Of a DNA stretch of 64,000 bases, positions 21,932-32,539 are shown piece after piece (the stretch's first letter is position 1; every line of letters begins with the position of its first letter). The stretch is from Mesostigma viride (lineage: Eukaryota > Streptophyta > Mesostigmatophyceae > Mesostigmatales > Mesostigmataceae). The notes under the pieces are model-generated. The model ran no database searches and was not told the DNA's origin. It saw only the letters and a list, made by a program, of their open reading frames with translations. Location: the NCBI GenBank assembly GCA_009746045.1, contig RPFO01000392.1, positions 2,773,681 to 2,837,680 on the forward strand. The letters run 5' to 3'. The position numbers and the translations under genes were made by a program.

Positions 21932-22078
21932 AACAACTGCGTATCTACTATACAATCAGTACGGTATATCTACACAACTGACCTCAGTAAAATCATGGAG
22001 CAATATTGTCAAACATGGAACCCTGCGCCGGTTCGCGAGCCGACAGCGCGGCGCGGCGCCAACGCCCCCGAAAAATCT

Positions 22079-22092
22079 CGGAAACGTTTCCG
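22079..22092. promoter_or_regulatory. 14-bp palindrome upstream of the LHC gene
   Basis: CGGAAACGTTTCCG is a perfect palindrome 316 bp before the LHC start codon. It may be a binding site for a dimeric factor; this rests on symmetry alone. Confidence 0.3.
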
Positions 22093-22407
22093 TCAGCGAG
22101 CGCGTGCGCTACTTGCTCGAACCTCGGAGCCACCAGGTGAATGAGCGAGGAACGTCTGGGGCGCGGCGCTCCGTCCTGTGGTCGACTGGTCGTACGAAAA
22201 AACAAGCAAGGATGAAGGGAAAGCTAGGACAGAATCCTAGGATAGACTTCGTCTACAGGCGCGACGCCAGGTGTTGGGTGCCCTATCGTGGAGCCCGATG
22301 CGCAATCCAATCGGAAATCTCGCAACCCGCAAGGCTTGATAAAGTCGTGCACACCCACCAGGAAAGGCACCATCACCCCTCAACTCCACCTTCAACCCCT
22401 CAACAAC

Positions 22408-23393
22408 ATGGCTGCCGCCCTTGCTTCTTCCACCTTCCTGGGAGCCGCCGTTGTGGCTGTAAGTTCTTCTGCGTGCTTGACCGATTGTATCTTTCTCGAT
22501 GAGGTTGCTGTAGATTTCCTGCAGAACTCATTTTCTCATTTCGGTTCGGGGTGAGCAACCCTTGATTGATCCTTTCGTGAAGCTTCCAGGCTGACCGATG
22601 CGTGTTCCTTTACTCATTCTTGTTTTTTTGTATCCTTCAGCCCGCCCAGAAGGCTGAGGCCAAGAAGATCAACACCGTTGTTGAGGCCCGCCGCACCAAG
22701 TCCGCGACCCCTGACTCCCCCTTCTACGGCCCGGACCGTGTGACCTTCCTCGGCCCATTCACCGATGTGCCATCCTACCTCACCGGCGAGTACCCCGGTG
22801 ACTACGGCTGGGACACCGTCGGCCTGTCGGCTGATCCCGAGACCTTCGCCGCCTACCGCGAGATCGAGCTGATGCACGCTCGCTGGGCCATGCTCGGCAC
22901 GCTCGGCTGCTTCCTGCCCGAGGCCCTGGAGAAGTACTCCGGTATTAACTTCGGCGAGTCCGTGTGGTTCAAGGCTGGTGGCCAGATCTTCCAGGAGGGC
23001 GGTCTGGACTACCTGGGCAACCCATCCCTGGTGCACGCCCAGTCCATCATCGCCACCGTCTTCATCCAGGCTCTGCTGATGGGCCTGGTTGAGGGCTACC
23101 GTGTGGGTGGTGGCCCCCTGGGTGAGGCCGGTGACAAGATGTACCCCGGCGGGTCCTTCGACCCACTTGGCCTGGGCGATGATCCCGACACCCTGGCTGA
23201 GCTCAAGGTGAAGGAGATCAAGAACGGCCGCCTGGCTATGTTCTCCATGTTCGGCTACTTCATCCAGGCCATCGTTACCGGCAAGGGCCCAGTCGAGAAC
23301 CTGGATGCCCACCTGGCTGACCCATTCGTCAACAACGGCTTCGCCTACGCCACCTCCTCTGGCCTGGTTGGCCTGATCAACAAGTCTGTCTAA
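22408..23393 (+). CDS. Light-harvesting chlorophyll a/b-binding protein (LHCII type)
   Basis: This encodes a thylakoid antenna protein that binds chlorophyll and carotenoid and passes excitation to photosystem II. Exon 1 is 22408-22458 and exon 2 22641-23393, with a GTAAGT...CCTTCAG intron, giving 267 residues, near the family's usual length. The first 35-40 residues ([17 protein letters not shown], then KK-rich) form a plausible chloroplast transit peptide. Landmarks are FYGPDR near the mature N-terminus, and helix 1 with the chlorophyll-ligand pattern [14 protein letters not shown] middle helix holds VHAQS, FDPLGL follows, and helix 3 has [15 protein letters not shown] short C-terminal segment ends in LINKSV. 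The ATG is chosen because it begins the transit peptide and splices in frame. Codon use is strongly C-biased at third positions, unlike nearby elements, as expected of a highly expressed nuclear gene. The exact Lhcb subtype is not assigned. Confidence 0.96.
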
Positions 23394-23423
23394 ATCCACA
23401 GACTTCCATCTCTCCGCAGTTGG

Positions 23424-23428
23424 TGTAA
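23424..23428 (+). terminator. TGTAA polyadenylation motif
   Basis: TGTAA lies 31 bases after the LHC stop codon. This pentamer is the usual polyadenylation signal of chlorophyte green algae. An alternative AATAAA-like AATAAAAT lies near 23464. Confidence 0.5.
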
Positions 23429-23866
23429 ATAGCCGTTCGGATTATATTTATTGAATTATGATATAATAAAATCCTGAATGGATCTCATCTTAATTCTCCA
23501 TCCAAAACTAGTCTTCTGAATCTGATTCATTTCAGCCGATTGAATCCTAACAATTGATGTTGTCTAACAGTTAACAGGAGGAAAAAGTACTTTGGACTTA
23601 GGTTTTTTGCAAAACTTAGCCCTTACCGGGAGAAGACAAGTGTCCAGCAAGGAAAATCGTACTCGGGCGTATGTTTCCGTTACAGAGTAGACAAGTGGAG
23701 AACTCGAATAGGTACGTAGTTACGGCCCATGTGCGGTTCCGGCCCTCGGCCAATATAGATTCTCTGCTTTTGAGCTTCAAACGTCAGAGGGCGGGGGCAC
23801 AGTCTGCGGGGGCTGAGGAGATTATATAAGAGGTACCTTGAAATTAAATAAGAGGCATGCCTCTAT

Positions 23867-24254
23867 TCTGATTTGGCACGCCGCAAAGGTGAAAACCATT
23901 TGCGTTCAGTGCCGGTCCGCGGAAAACGCGGAAAACGCGATCTGCAAATGAATCCGACCGGAATCGAACTGGGGACCTCTCGCACCAACTTTCGCTGACT
24001 ACAGGACGGATGTCTCCGGATCCTAGGGCATCGCCAACTTACACCAACAGTCATCCGCAAAAGTTCTCCTTTCCGGGGAGTGATGCCTCTATGAATATAT
24101 AGTTTTAGACGTCCGTCCTACAGTCAGCAAAAGTTGGTGCGAGAGGTCCCCAGTTCGATTCCGGCCTGGATTCATTTGCAGATCGCGTTTGCCGCGGACC
24201 GGCACTGAAGGCAAATGGTTTTCACCTTTGCAGCGTGCCAAATCAGAATATAGT
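23867..24254. repeat. Foldback repeat with tRNA-Ala-like 3' halves
   Basis: Two arms of about 145 bp (about 23867-24013 and 24108-24254) are inverted copies, roughly 90% alike, around a spacer of about 95 bp. Each arm contains GCGAGAGGTCCCCAGTTCGA and then TTCCGG. This matches the anticodon-stem, variable-loop and T-arm half of a tRNA-Ala, including a GTTCGATTC B-box. No complete tRNA cloverleaf can be drawn, so it is not called as a tRNA gene. It may be a SINE-like or foldback transposon derived from a tRNA. Confidence 0.65.
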
Positions 24255-24302
24255 TTTGGAGGCGAGTTTCTGTTGGCGTTAATTGGTAGTAGTAGTTACA
24301 AG

Positions 24303-24354
24303 TTGTTGTTGTGTCCCACGCCGCACATGCATGGGCAGCAGAGAATCTGTAGTG
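24303..24354 (-). repeat. Right arm of inverted repeat around the LHC gene
   Basis: Inverted partner of 21879-21931; see that entry. Confidence 0.7.
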
Positions 24355-24960
24355 GTTAATTCGTAGTACCCTATTGTACGACAACATGTCAAGGGTGATG
24401 GAAAGTACTGAAGTCGCGGTACTGTCGCGGTGACGTTTCTAGATGGCGAAATTAAATAAGAGGTTTACATCCAGCGATATCGGTGATTTGAATGGTAGAT
24501 TGGTAGTGCATTGGTGGTACTGCCTCGCTTCTTGAACTTTGCAAGCAGCTCTTCAGCCGAGGTCGCCTCTTTGATCCTCACCAGAATCGCGCCTCCACTT
24601 TTGATCGCTTTCCCAGCCTCCGCCGCCCCCACCTCCAGCAATTCGCCCTCTTTTCCCTCCTTGGACGCTCCATCGAGGAGCTTTGCCCCCCCAAGCCCCT
24701 CACCACCACCTTAACCGAATCCTCCATCCGCTCACTCCTCAAGGAGGCCCTCGAGCAGCATGCACGTGGCCCCCATCACTGCAGATGTGGCGGCCCTGGG
24801 CAGCACGCTGGCTGCCGAGCTTCCCCTCCTCTCCACCATCTCCACCGCCACCTCCACCCTCCTCGCCTCCTCCACCGCCGCCACCCCCACCTCCGACGCC
24901 ATCACCGCCCAGCTCCGCGACATCGACCAGCGTCTTAAGGACAATGCCATCGCTATCGAG

Positions 24961-25946
24961 CACATTCAGACCTGGCTGGACTGTCTGGGCCTGGAGGCGA
25001 GGGCGGTGGGGTTGGAGATTAGTGTCAAAACTGAGGCGATGTTGATTGGGGCCTCCAGTACACCGCCGCTGCCGCGCCTGCTCGATGGGACGACGGTCCC
25101 GTTCCGCCGGATCGCTTCAAGCTGTTAGGGAGCTGGCTCCCTGACACCGCCGACAATGTGGACACCCGCATCGGCCTGGCCTGGGCTAGGCTTCGTTCGC
25201 TCAACACCTACTGGCGCTCCAAGGGCCTGGGCTGAGCACCGCAAGAGCATGCTCTTCAAGGTCCTCGTCCTCACGGTGCTCATGTATGGCGCCGAGGCGT
25301 GGACACTCACACCCACACTCGCAGCTAGGCTAGCTAGACGGCACAGTTTACAGGATGCTCCGACAGGTCTTGAACGTAGGGTTTTCCAAGCGCCCGGCGT
25401 CATCAGAGTCTTTGTATCAGGCCATGCCTCGTATTTCGGACGAGATTAGACAGCGTAGGATAGCATTTGTAGGACACCTTGCTCGCACTAGCCAGGTCAA
25501 CACCGCCCTTGGTCTGGCAGGCCCCCAGCGGCTTGGCCAGCCAGGGCGGCACATTCTGACCTGGCCTGGCCCCAAGGACATTCCCAAAAGGGTAGGGAAA
25601 CATGTCATGAGCTATACCCAGATGTTGCTGGATGACCTACTGGTCCCAGCCCAGTTTGAATACCGCATGCACTCTCTCTCCCTTCTTTGGACTGCATGCC
25701 ATGCAGAACAAGACGCGGTGGCAGAAGATTGTCAAGGCTCACACGCCCGACCCTGTGGGCAAGCCACCTCCCCCCAAGGGGAGGAGGCGTTTTGACGAGT
25801 AGGGCAGTAGGATTTTTCTAGACTAGGTAGCTTAGCGTTAGGATAGTTAGATTACGCGGCTCTCTCCTTTTCCACCACCCAGCTTGCAAGGCCATATGTG
25901 CTACATGACCCCCCAACGGAGGCATGTTATAATTTAATTTAATTTA
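24961..25946 (+). mobile_element. Family A LINE inserted in ORF1, exact 12-bp TSD
   Basis: ATCGCTATCGAG occurs at 24949-24960 and 25947-25958; the empty site is visible once at about 30335-30350. The insert is a 5'-truncated family A copy of 986 bp. It starts in the RT thumb (GLEISVKTEAM), carries the conserved tail to a stop near 25801 with several frameshifts, and ends CCCAACGGAGGCATG plus (TTTAA)n. It is one of the cleanest retroposition events in the window. Confidence 0.93.
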
Positions 25947-26828
25947 ATCGCTATCGAGGTCCTGCAGAACACCGCAGGCCTCACCGCCCAGGCGGTGAAG
26001 GACATTGCCGCCAAGCCAGCCCCGTGCTGGCCTGGCCGGCGATGCTCCTCCCATCACGACCTGGGCGGACATGCTTAATAAGCAGCACACCACCTCCGGC
26101 ACCACCTCCGCCCTCGCAGCCCAGCTCCAGCGGCAGACGCTTGACCTCCGCGAGGAGGCCGAGCTCGCCAAGCGCAGCCTCAACGCCATCCTCAAGAACT
26201 TCGACATGGAGGAAGGTGAGAATTCCGAGAAGCTTGCACGTGCGTTTGAGAGCAAAATCCTTGCATGCATGGGCCTTCTTGGTGAGATCAAGCTGACCGC
26301 CCACCGCCTCCCCCGCGCGCGGGGTAAGGCAGGGGCGCCTCCGCTTCTTCTCATCTTTGAGAGCCCAGCGGACAAGATTTCGTTTCTCAGACGCCGCAAG
26401 TGGCTCGAGAAGACTCACTTCACCGTGGACGACGACTCACTGTGACCCTGGCGCATGCAGCAACAACGGCGACGGGAGCTATGGCCGACCTACCTCCAGC
26501 TCCGGCAGACCAAGGCGGGCCAGCCGGTGTAGTGGAAGGGGGCGGCCATCTACGTCGGCCACAAGCCCTGGCACGCGACCCCCTCGACCACCGCGGCCCC
26601 AGCGACCCCAGAAGCCCCAGCCTAGGGGAATACAGTACTTAGCAGTAGTGTAGAAGTTAGACAGTGGCCTTGTACATGCCCGCCTACTACAGGCACTATA
26701 CCAGCTGGGCTTAGCCTTTTTAGTCATGTACATGTGTGTGCCTATGATGAGCCACCCTCCAGATGATGCCTAGCTTTATTTAAGTATGCCGTGCCCATGC
26801 AGGGAGTAACTCTCTGCTGAGACGCCAT

Positions 26829-27687
26829 TAATTAATTAATTAATTAGACTCGTGCTCCCGTTGGGGAGTCACAGAGCATTAACCCCGATGGATGGATGGA
26901 TGGGTGCAAACATTCCTACCGGTCTAATCTATCTACATTGGCTACATACTACATCTATCTAACAACATTCTAACTACAACATCTATCTAGGCAGCCGCAC
27001 GCTGCCCTAGGGGGAGCTATCTAGCGTGCCTCCCGCGGGATTGCACACGCGGGCGCTTCCCCACTGGGGGGGGCTCGTTGTCCTCTATGACCTGGGCCCA
27101 CTTGGCCTTGTCCATCATCTTCTTCCAAATCACGGAGAGGCCTAGGCCCCCCATGTCCTCTACTAGCTGTTCTTTGAAGGTGCGGGCCTTGCGGCGTCTA
27201 ACATCACTGGCCGGCCCAGCCCACGTCAGGAGGTGCCGGCCAGGCTGGGCTGGTCGCAGTCCTGCGGGGGGGCCACGTGAGGTGTCTACCTGGTTGGTGC
27301 GAGCTAGGTGCCCTACTAGCTGCAGGCGGCGTTGCTTAATTGTGCTGGTGATATAGGGCATGCCCTGGTACAGGTCCTCATTGCGGACATGAGCAGCATA
27401 TCCTACTCTGAAAATGGAACGCAGCACATGTGCTGGTGACCGCGCCGTCCAGCTTGCGGGCCAGGTCGGCGGTGAGGGTCCACGTCTCGGCGCCATACGT
27501 GAGAACAGGAAGGACGAGGACCTTGAACAGGTCCTGTTTCTCGATCTTGCCCAGGGGCTTGCGCCACAGGGCCCGGTACTGGCGTAAAGCGTGCCAGGCG
27601 AGGGAGATGCGGTGGTCCACATCAACCTCGCAGCTAGGGAGCAGGCTGCCCAGCAGCTTAACACGGTCCCGATACAGGACTCGAAGA
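26829..27687 (-). mobile_element. Family B LINE, exact 12-bp TSD
   Basis: CTGAGACGCCAT flanks the insert (26817-26828 and 27688-27699); the empty site is present in the 29592-31429 element near 31190. The minus strand encodes the ORF2 end (DLFKVLVLPVLTYGAETWTL, then RRLQLVGHLARTNQVDT), and the ATTA tail lies at the left. It is 5' truncated and frameshifted, and longer than its relative at 19317. Confidence 0.92.
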
Positions 27688-27889
27688 CTGAGACGCCATG
27701 CCCTAGGGTAGCTTTTGTATAGCTATGCTGATCTTCCCCTTCATGACAGGCTCCCCCTTAGCTGGGCATAGGCTTGAAGATCATGGGGCTGCAAGTGCCC
27801 TGGTGCACCTAGAGCAAAGGTCGTTTACATTCCCACCGGCTTGCAGGAAGTAGCTTAGGATGTATGATAGGCCATATGCCCCTTCTCCG

Positions 27890-29513
27890 TGCTATTAAAA
27901 AATTAAAATTAAATTATAACATGCCTCCGTGGCCAGGGAGGTCATGTAGCACATATTTCATGATGGATGGGGTGGAGGAAGCCGCGTGATCGAACTATCC
28001 TATCACTCTATCTAGAAAATCCTAACTACACTACTCATCAAAACGCCTCCTCCGCTTGGGGGGAGGTGGCTTGCCCACAGGGTCGGGCGTGTGCGCCTTG
28101 ACAATCTTCTTCCACCGCGTCTTGTCCTGCATGGCAGTCCAAAGACGGGAGAGATCGAGAGTGGAGGCGGTGCTCAAACTGGGCTGGGACCACTAGGTCG
28201 TCCAGCAACATCTGAACGTAGTTGGTGACAGGTTTCCCTACCCTTTTGGGAATGTCCGCGGGGCCAGGCCAGGTCAGAATGTGCCGCCCTGGCTGGCCAA
28301 GCCGCTGGGGGCCGGCCAGACCAAGGGTGGAGTCGACCTGGCTGGTGCGGGCAAGGTGTCCTACAAATGCTATCCTACGCAGCCTGCCTAATCTCGTCCG
28401 AAACACGAGGCATGCCATGATACAAAGACTCTGATGACGGACGCTCGGAAAAACCTACGTTAAGGACCTGTTGGAGCATCCTGTAAACTGTGCCGTCGAG
28501 CCGAGCTGCCAGTTTGGGTGGGAGGGTCCACGCCTCGGCGCCATACGTGAGCACCGTGAGGACGAGGACCTTGAAGAGCATGCGCTTGCGGTGCCCGTCC
28601 AGGCCCTTCGAGCGCCAGTAGGGTGTGAGCGAACGGAGCTTGGCCCAGGCAAGGCCAATGCGGGTGTCCACATCGTCGGCGGTGTCAGGAAGCCAGCTCC
28701 CCAACAGCTTGAAGCGGTCGCGGAACGGGACCTCCGTCCCGTCGAGCAGGCGCGGCAGCGGTGGTTTACTGGATGCCCCTATCACCATCGCCTCAGTTTT
28801 GACACTAATCTCCAGCCCCACCGCCCGCGCCTCCAGGCCCACTGGCAGTCCAGTTAGGTCTGAATGTGCTCGGGGCTCTCGATGAGGGTGGTATCATCCG
28901 CATCAATCAGGTCGGCAAGGCGGTAACCAGGTCTAACCCCGCCGTGCTCTTTCACGTTAAGGATGTCCAAGCCTGGCTTGAAGTCCCCTTAATCTTGAGC
29001 AGTAAAGCGCGCACGTGCCCGGCGCATGACGTGATCCACGACAATAATGAACAGGTATGCGGGGACAGGACACAACCTTGCCACACCCCGTGGTGAAGGG
29101 GGAATGGTGGAGTGGTGTCCTCCGCAGTCCGCACTACTGCCTGTGAGCCCTCATACAGTCGGCGAATGGCAGCAATAAACGTTGGTGGCCACCCGATCGA
29201 TCCAGAGCTAGGATGGCCCAAAGAGCCTCCCAGAGAACCGTGTCAAAGGCCTTGATATAGTCAACAAAAATGAAGACCAGCGGCAAACTGTCACCTGGGG
29301 GAAGTCGACGCACCTCCTCCATCAACCGGCGCGCGACAAACACAGCCATGACAGTGTTACGACCACGACGGACACCCATCTGAGACTCACCCAGGTGTGC
29401 ACGTGGGTCCAGCGCGGCGCGGAGCCTGTGCAGCATCATGCGCATGAAGACCTTCAGCGCGGCGCTCTGGAGGCAGACACCCCGGTATAGTTGCCGGGGT
29501 CAGCAGCAGAGCC
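27890..29513 (-). mobile_element. Family A LINE, minus strand, 3' portion
   Basis: Reading on the minus strand, the element enters at 29513 inside the RT domain. It carries motif A (FVDYIKAFDTV, about 29260), motif B (GVWQGCVLSP, about 29070), the thumb (GLEISVKTEAM, about 28800) and the conserved tail to about 28040. It ends in TAATTT repeats near 27893. Its 5' part is displaced to 63353-64000 by the copia array: GAGCC at 29509-29513 and 63353-63357 is the duplicated target. Unlike the copy at 16.4 kb it keeps the motif A aspartate, but frameshifts are present. Confidence 0.88.
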
Positions 29514-29591
29514 AGTTAGTCTCCATGCTTTGCTGTAGACTAAGTCTCAAAGGCATTGTGAATACAACGTATGAATAAGCCTTGTAAACCT

Positions 29592-31429
29592 CCGCAGCTC
29601 TTGTAACGCAATATACGATGAGCAAACGCCTCTCGACGCAACGCAGCCTGGCGGCTGCGCTCAGCAATGAAAATACGTCTGCAGCTCCGGTTGCAGCTTC
29701 GCCCACCGGCCCAGAAGGCAACGGCGCCACTAGCCAAGCTCTAGTGGTCGTCCAGCCCCCTGCTGCGCCCCCCTCGCCCGCAGCGTCGCCTGAACCCAAG
29801 CGCAGTCGCCCTGCCGAGCCGAGTTGGACAGAGCTCGACTTTGTCGCCGAAGCCAGCAAGCCCGGCTTCCTTGACACGCTTACCACGGAACGCACGCCTC
29901 GCTTCTTGCACTATGCAAGCAGCTCTTCAACCAAGGTCGCCTCTTTGACCCTCGCTGGATTCGTCTCGCCTCTTTCGACATCATTCCCAGCCTCCACCGC
30001 CCCTACCTCCAGCAATTCGCTCTCTTTTCCCTCCTTGGACGCTCCATCGGGGAGCTTTGGCCCCCCAAGCCTCTCACCACCACCTTAACCGAATCCTCCC
30101 TCCGCTCACTCCTTAAGGAGATCCTCGAGGAGCACGTGGACCCCATTGCTGCAGATGTGGCGGCCATTGGCGGCACGCTGACTGCCGAGCTTCCCCTCCT
30201 TTCCACCGCCACCTCCACCATCTCCACCGCCACCTCCACCCTCCTCGCCTCCTCCACCGCCACCACCTCCACCTCCGACGCCATCACCGCCCAGCTCCGT
30301 GACATCGACCAGCGTCTTAAGGACAACGCCATCGCTATCGAGGTTCTGCAGAACACGGCAGGCCTCACCGCCCAGGCGGTGAAGGACATTGCCGCCAAGC
30401 CAGCCCCGGCTGGCCTGGCCGGCGATGCTCCTCCCATCACCACCTGGGCGGACATGCTTAAGCAACATACCACCTCCACCACCTCCGCCGTCGCAGCCCA
30501 GCTCCAACGGCAGACGCTTGACCTCCGCGAGGAGGCCGAGCTCGCCCAGCGCAGCCTCAACGTCATTGTCAAGAACTTCACCATGGAGGAAGGTGAGACT
30601 TCCGAGAAGCTTTTGCGTGCGTTTGAGCGAGAAATCCTTGGCCGCATGGGCCTTATCGGTGAGATCGCGCTGGCCGCCCACCGCCTTCCCCGCGCGCGGG
30701 GTAAGGCAGGGCCGCCCCCGCTCCTTCTCACCTTTAAGACCCCGGCGGACAAGATTTCTTTTCTCCGACGCCGCAAGCGGCTCGAGAAGACTCTCTTCAC
30801 CCTTGATGACGACCTGACCCTGGCGCAGCAACAACGGCGACGGGAGCTATGGCCGACCTACCTCCAGCTCCGGCAGACCAAGGCGGGCCAGCCGGTGTAC
30901 TGGAAGGGGGCGGCCATCTACGTCGGCCACAAGCCCTGGCAGGCGACCCCCCCCCCCCCGCGGCCCCAGCGACTCCAGACGCCCCAGCTTAGGGGAATAC
31001 AGCAGTAGTAGTGCAGAATAGATAGACCGTGGCCATGTACATGTACGCCTCCTAGAGGCACTATCCTAGCTAAGCCACGCGCTTTCCTTAATCATGTACA
31101 TGTGTGCCTATGATGAGCCACACCCCAGATGATGCCTAGCTTTATTTAGTTATGTTGTGCCCATGCAGGGAGTAACTCTCTGCTGAGACGCCATGCCCTA
31201 GCTTCTTTGCATAGCTATGCTGATCTTCCCCCCCATGACAGGCTCCCCCTTCGCTGGGCATAGCTTGAAGATCATGGGGATGCACGTGCCCTGGTGCACC
31301 TAGAGCAAGGGTCCTTTACATCCCCACCCTTGCAGGAAGTAGCTTAGGATGTATGATAGGCCATATGCCCCCCTCTCAAGGGCTGTGTGCTACATATACT
31401 CCCAACGGAGTTATGTTACAATTCAATTC
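29592..31429 (+). mobile_element. ORF1-only LINE derivative in the LTR
   Basis: This 1,838-bp insert has a 26-base leader, one ORF1-type coding region and a 3' UTR. Its end (TACTCCCAACGGAGTTATGT plus an ATTCA tail) is homologous to the end of family A LINEs. No endonuclease or RT is present between ORF1 and the 3' end. It therefore resembles half-LINEs, which rely on another element's ORF2. The 6-bp TSD (AAACCT) is shorter than for the other insertions here. Confidence 0.8.
29618..31008 (+). pseudogene. LINE ORF1 protein (RNA-binding chaperone type)
   Basis: The ATG at 29618 opens a serine/alanine/proline-rich N-terminus. A one-base shift near 29900 moves the homologous frame, which then runs to TAG at 31006-31008. 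The downstream part has a coiled coil (AQLRDIDQRLKDNAIAIEVL, about 30292-30350), then a basic globular region. The end is of ELWPTYLQLRQTKAG...VYWKGAAIYV type, like the C-terminal domain of L1-type ORF1 proteins that bind RNA in the retrotransposition particle. The full protein would be about 450 residues. The frameshift and missing partner ORF2 make it non-autonomous. Confidence 0.7.
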
Positions 31430-32539
31430 AAACCTACGTTGGTATGTGAATATAAATACCACGTGGGCTATGCAGATAGGAATGCTAGTCGAGTCGCATA
31501 CGTTTCCCTAGATAGGTACTTTGGTGACTGGGGTACGTGACAGATGTCAGTACCCAGTATACGTAGTGTCCTGTCATTGGACGGTACTAGAGTATCCTAG
31601 ATAGGGACCGTACAGTTGCAGCGTGCATTGATCTGTGATCACACGATGCAGTGACTAGACTGCTACCTGTCATCGTGCGGCCTCGGGCCAACGGTCTGCA
31701 CCCAACGGTCACTGGCGGCGCAGCCAGTGAGAGGAACGTTGATAAAGGGTAAACCTATTTTCTAATGAACCAAGCAATTCATTGCTCTCAGCACACAGTG
31801 TTCTCAAGCAATATACCACGTCGTTCATTTCTCATTTCCTAACTTGAATTTTATAAACGCTCTTCAGCAACATCAAACTCAACAACGGTTCAAACCGGAC
31901 TGGAAAAAAAAAAAAAAAAAAAAAAGAAAAGAAAAAAAAGAGAAAAAGAAACTATATCTTGGGGACGACGATGATGATCAGCGTCGTCCGCCAGACAACA
32001 GGGCACCGGCTGATGTCGGTGCGCCTGCATGCAATAACAACACTAGGAACTCAATTTCTGAGAAAATTCTCAAAAACCCTCAATTTTCTCACCCCTTTGA
32101 GAAAAAAGGTGAGAAAAGTGAGAAAAATCTCAATTTTTTTCCGCAAACGCTAGGCAACAAAATCTCACCAGGGTGAGATTTTGGTGAGAAAAAGGGGGTT
32201 TGGGTGAGATTTGGGTGAGAAAAAACCCTAAAGTGAGAAAAAAGGTGAGAATGGGTGAGAAAAAGTGAGAAAAAGTGAAAAAATTGAGAAGTTTCTCACC
32301 AACACGAGAAAAATCACTAACACGAGAAAAATCACAAGTCAACGTGGTGAGAAATTTCTCACCAAGAGTGTAACACGAGAAAAATCACGAGCTTTATTTC
32401 ATTAAGTCCTTAACGTGAAAAAAAACTCAACACCACTTTGATATGCATTATAGGGTGCACCACAAAGGTGCAATATAGGGTTCATACAATATAAAACAGC
32501 ACATCATTCCATAAACAATGCTGTCATGCCCAAATTAAA

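Larger units (their letters stand above)
24520..27889 (+). mobile_element. ORF1-type LINE copy split by two LINE insertions
   Basis: Sequence at 24520-24960, 25959-26828 and 27700-27889 matches the uninterrupted element at 29592-31429 in order. It begins inside ORF1, so it is 5' truncated. It carries the coiled-coil segment (AITAQLRDIDQRLKDNAIAI) and the C-terminal domain, then the long 3' UTR. ORF1 has further frameshifts. It stops at CCATATGCCCC near 27887, where the minus-strand family A LINE begins. Confidence 0.85.
29514..31844 (+). repeat. LTR1, interrupted
   Basis: LTR sequence lies at 29514-29591 and resumes at 31430-31844; AAACCT is duplicated at the break (29586-29591, 31430-31435). 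The net length is about 487 bp, against 489 and 484 for the other two. Confidence 0.88.

Noticed and set aside
22614-23399. 261-codon minus-strand frame across the LHC exon
   Set aside because: It is the antisense shadow of a strongly C-biased gene; the plus strand is a clear LHC protein.
23930-24010. Possible tRNA gene on the minus strand
   Set aside because: Only the 3' half fits tRNA-Ala; the acceptor and D arms cannot be formed, so no tRNA is called.
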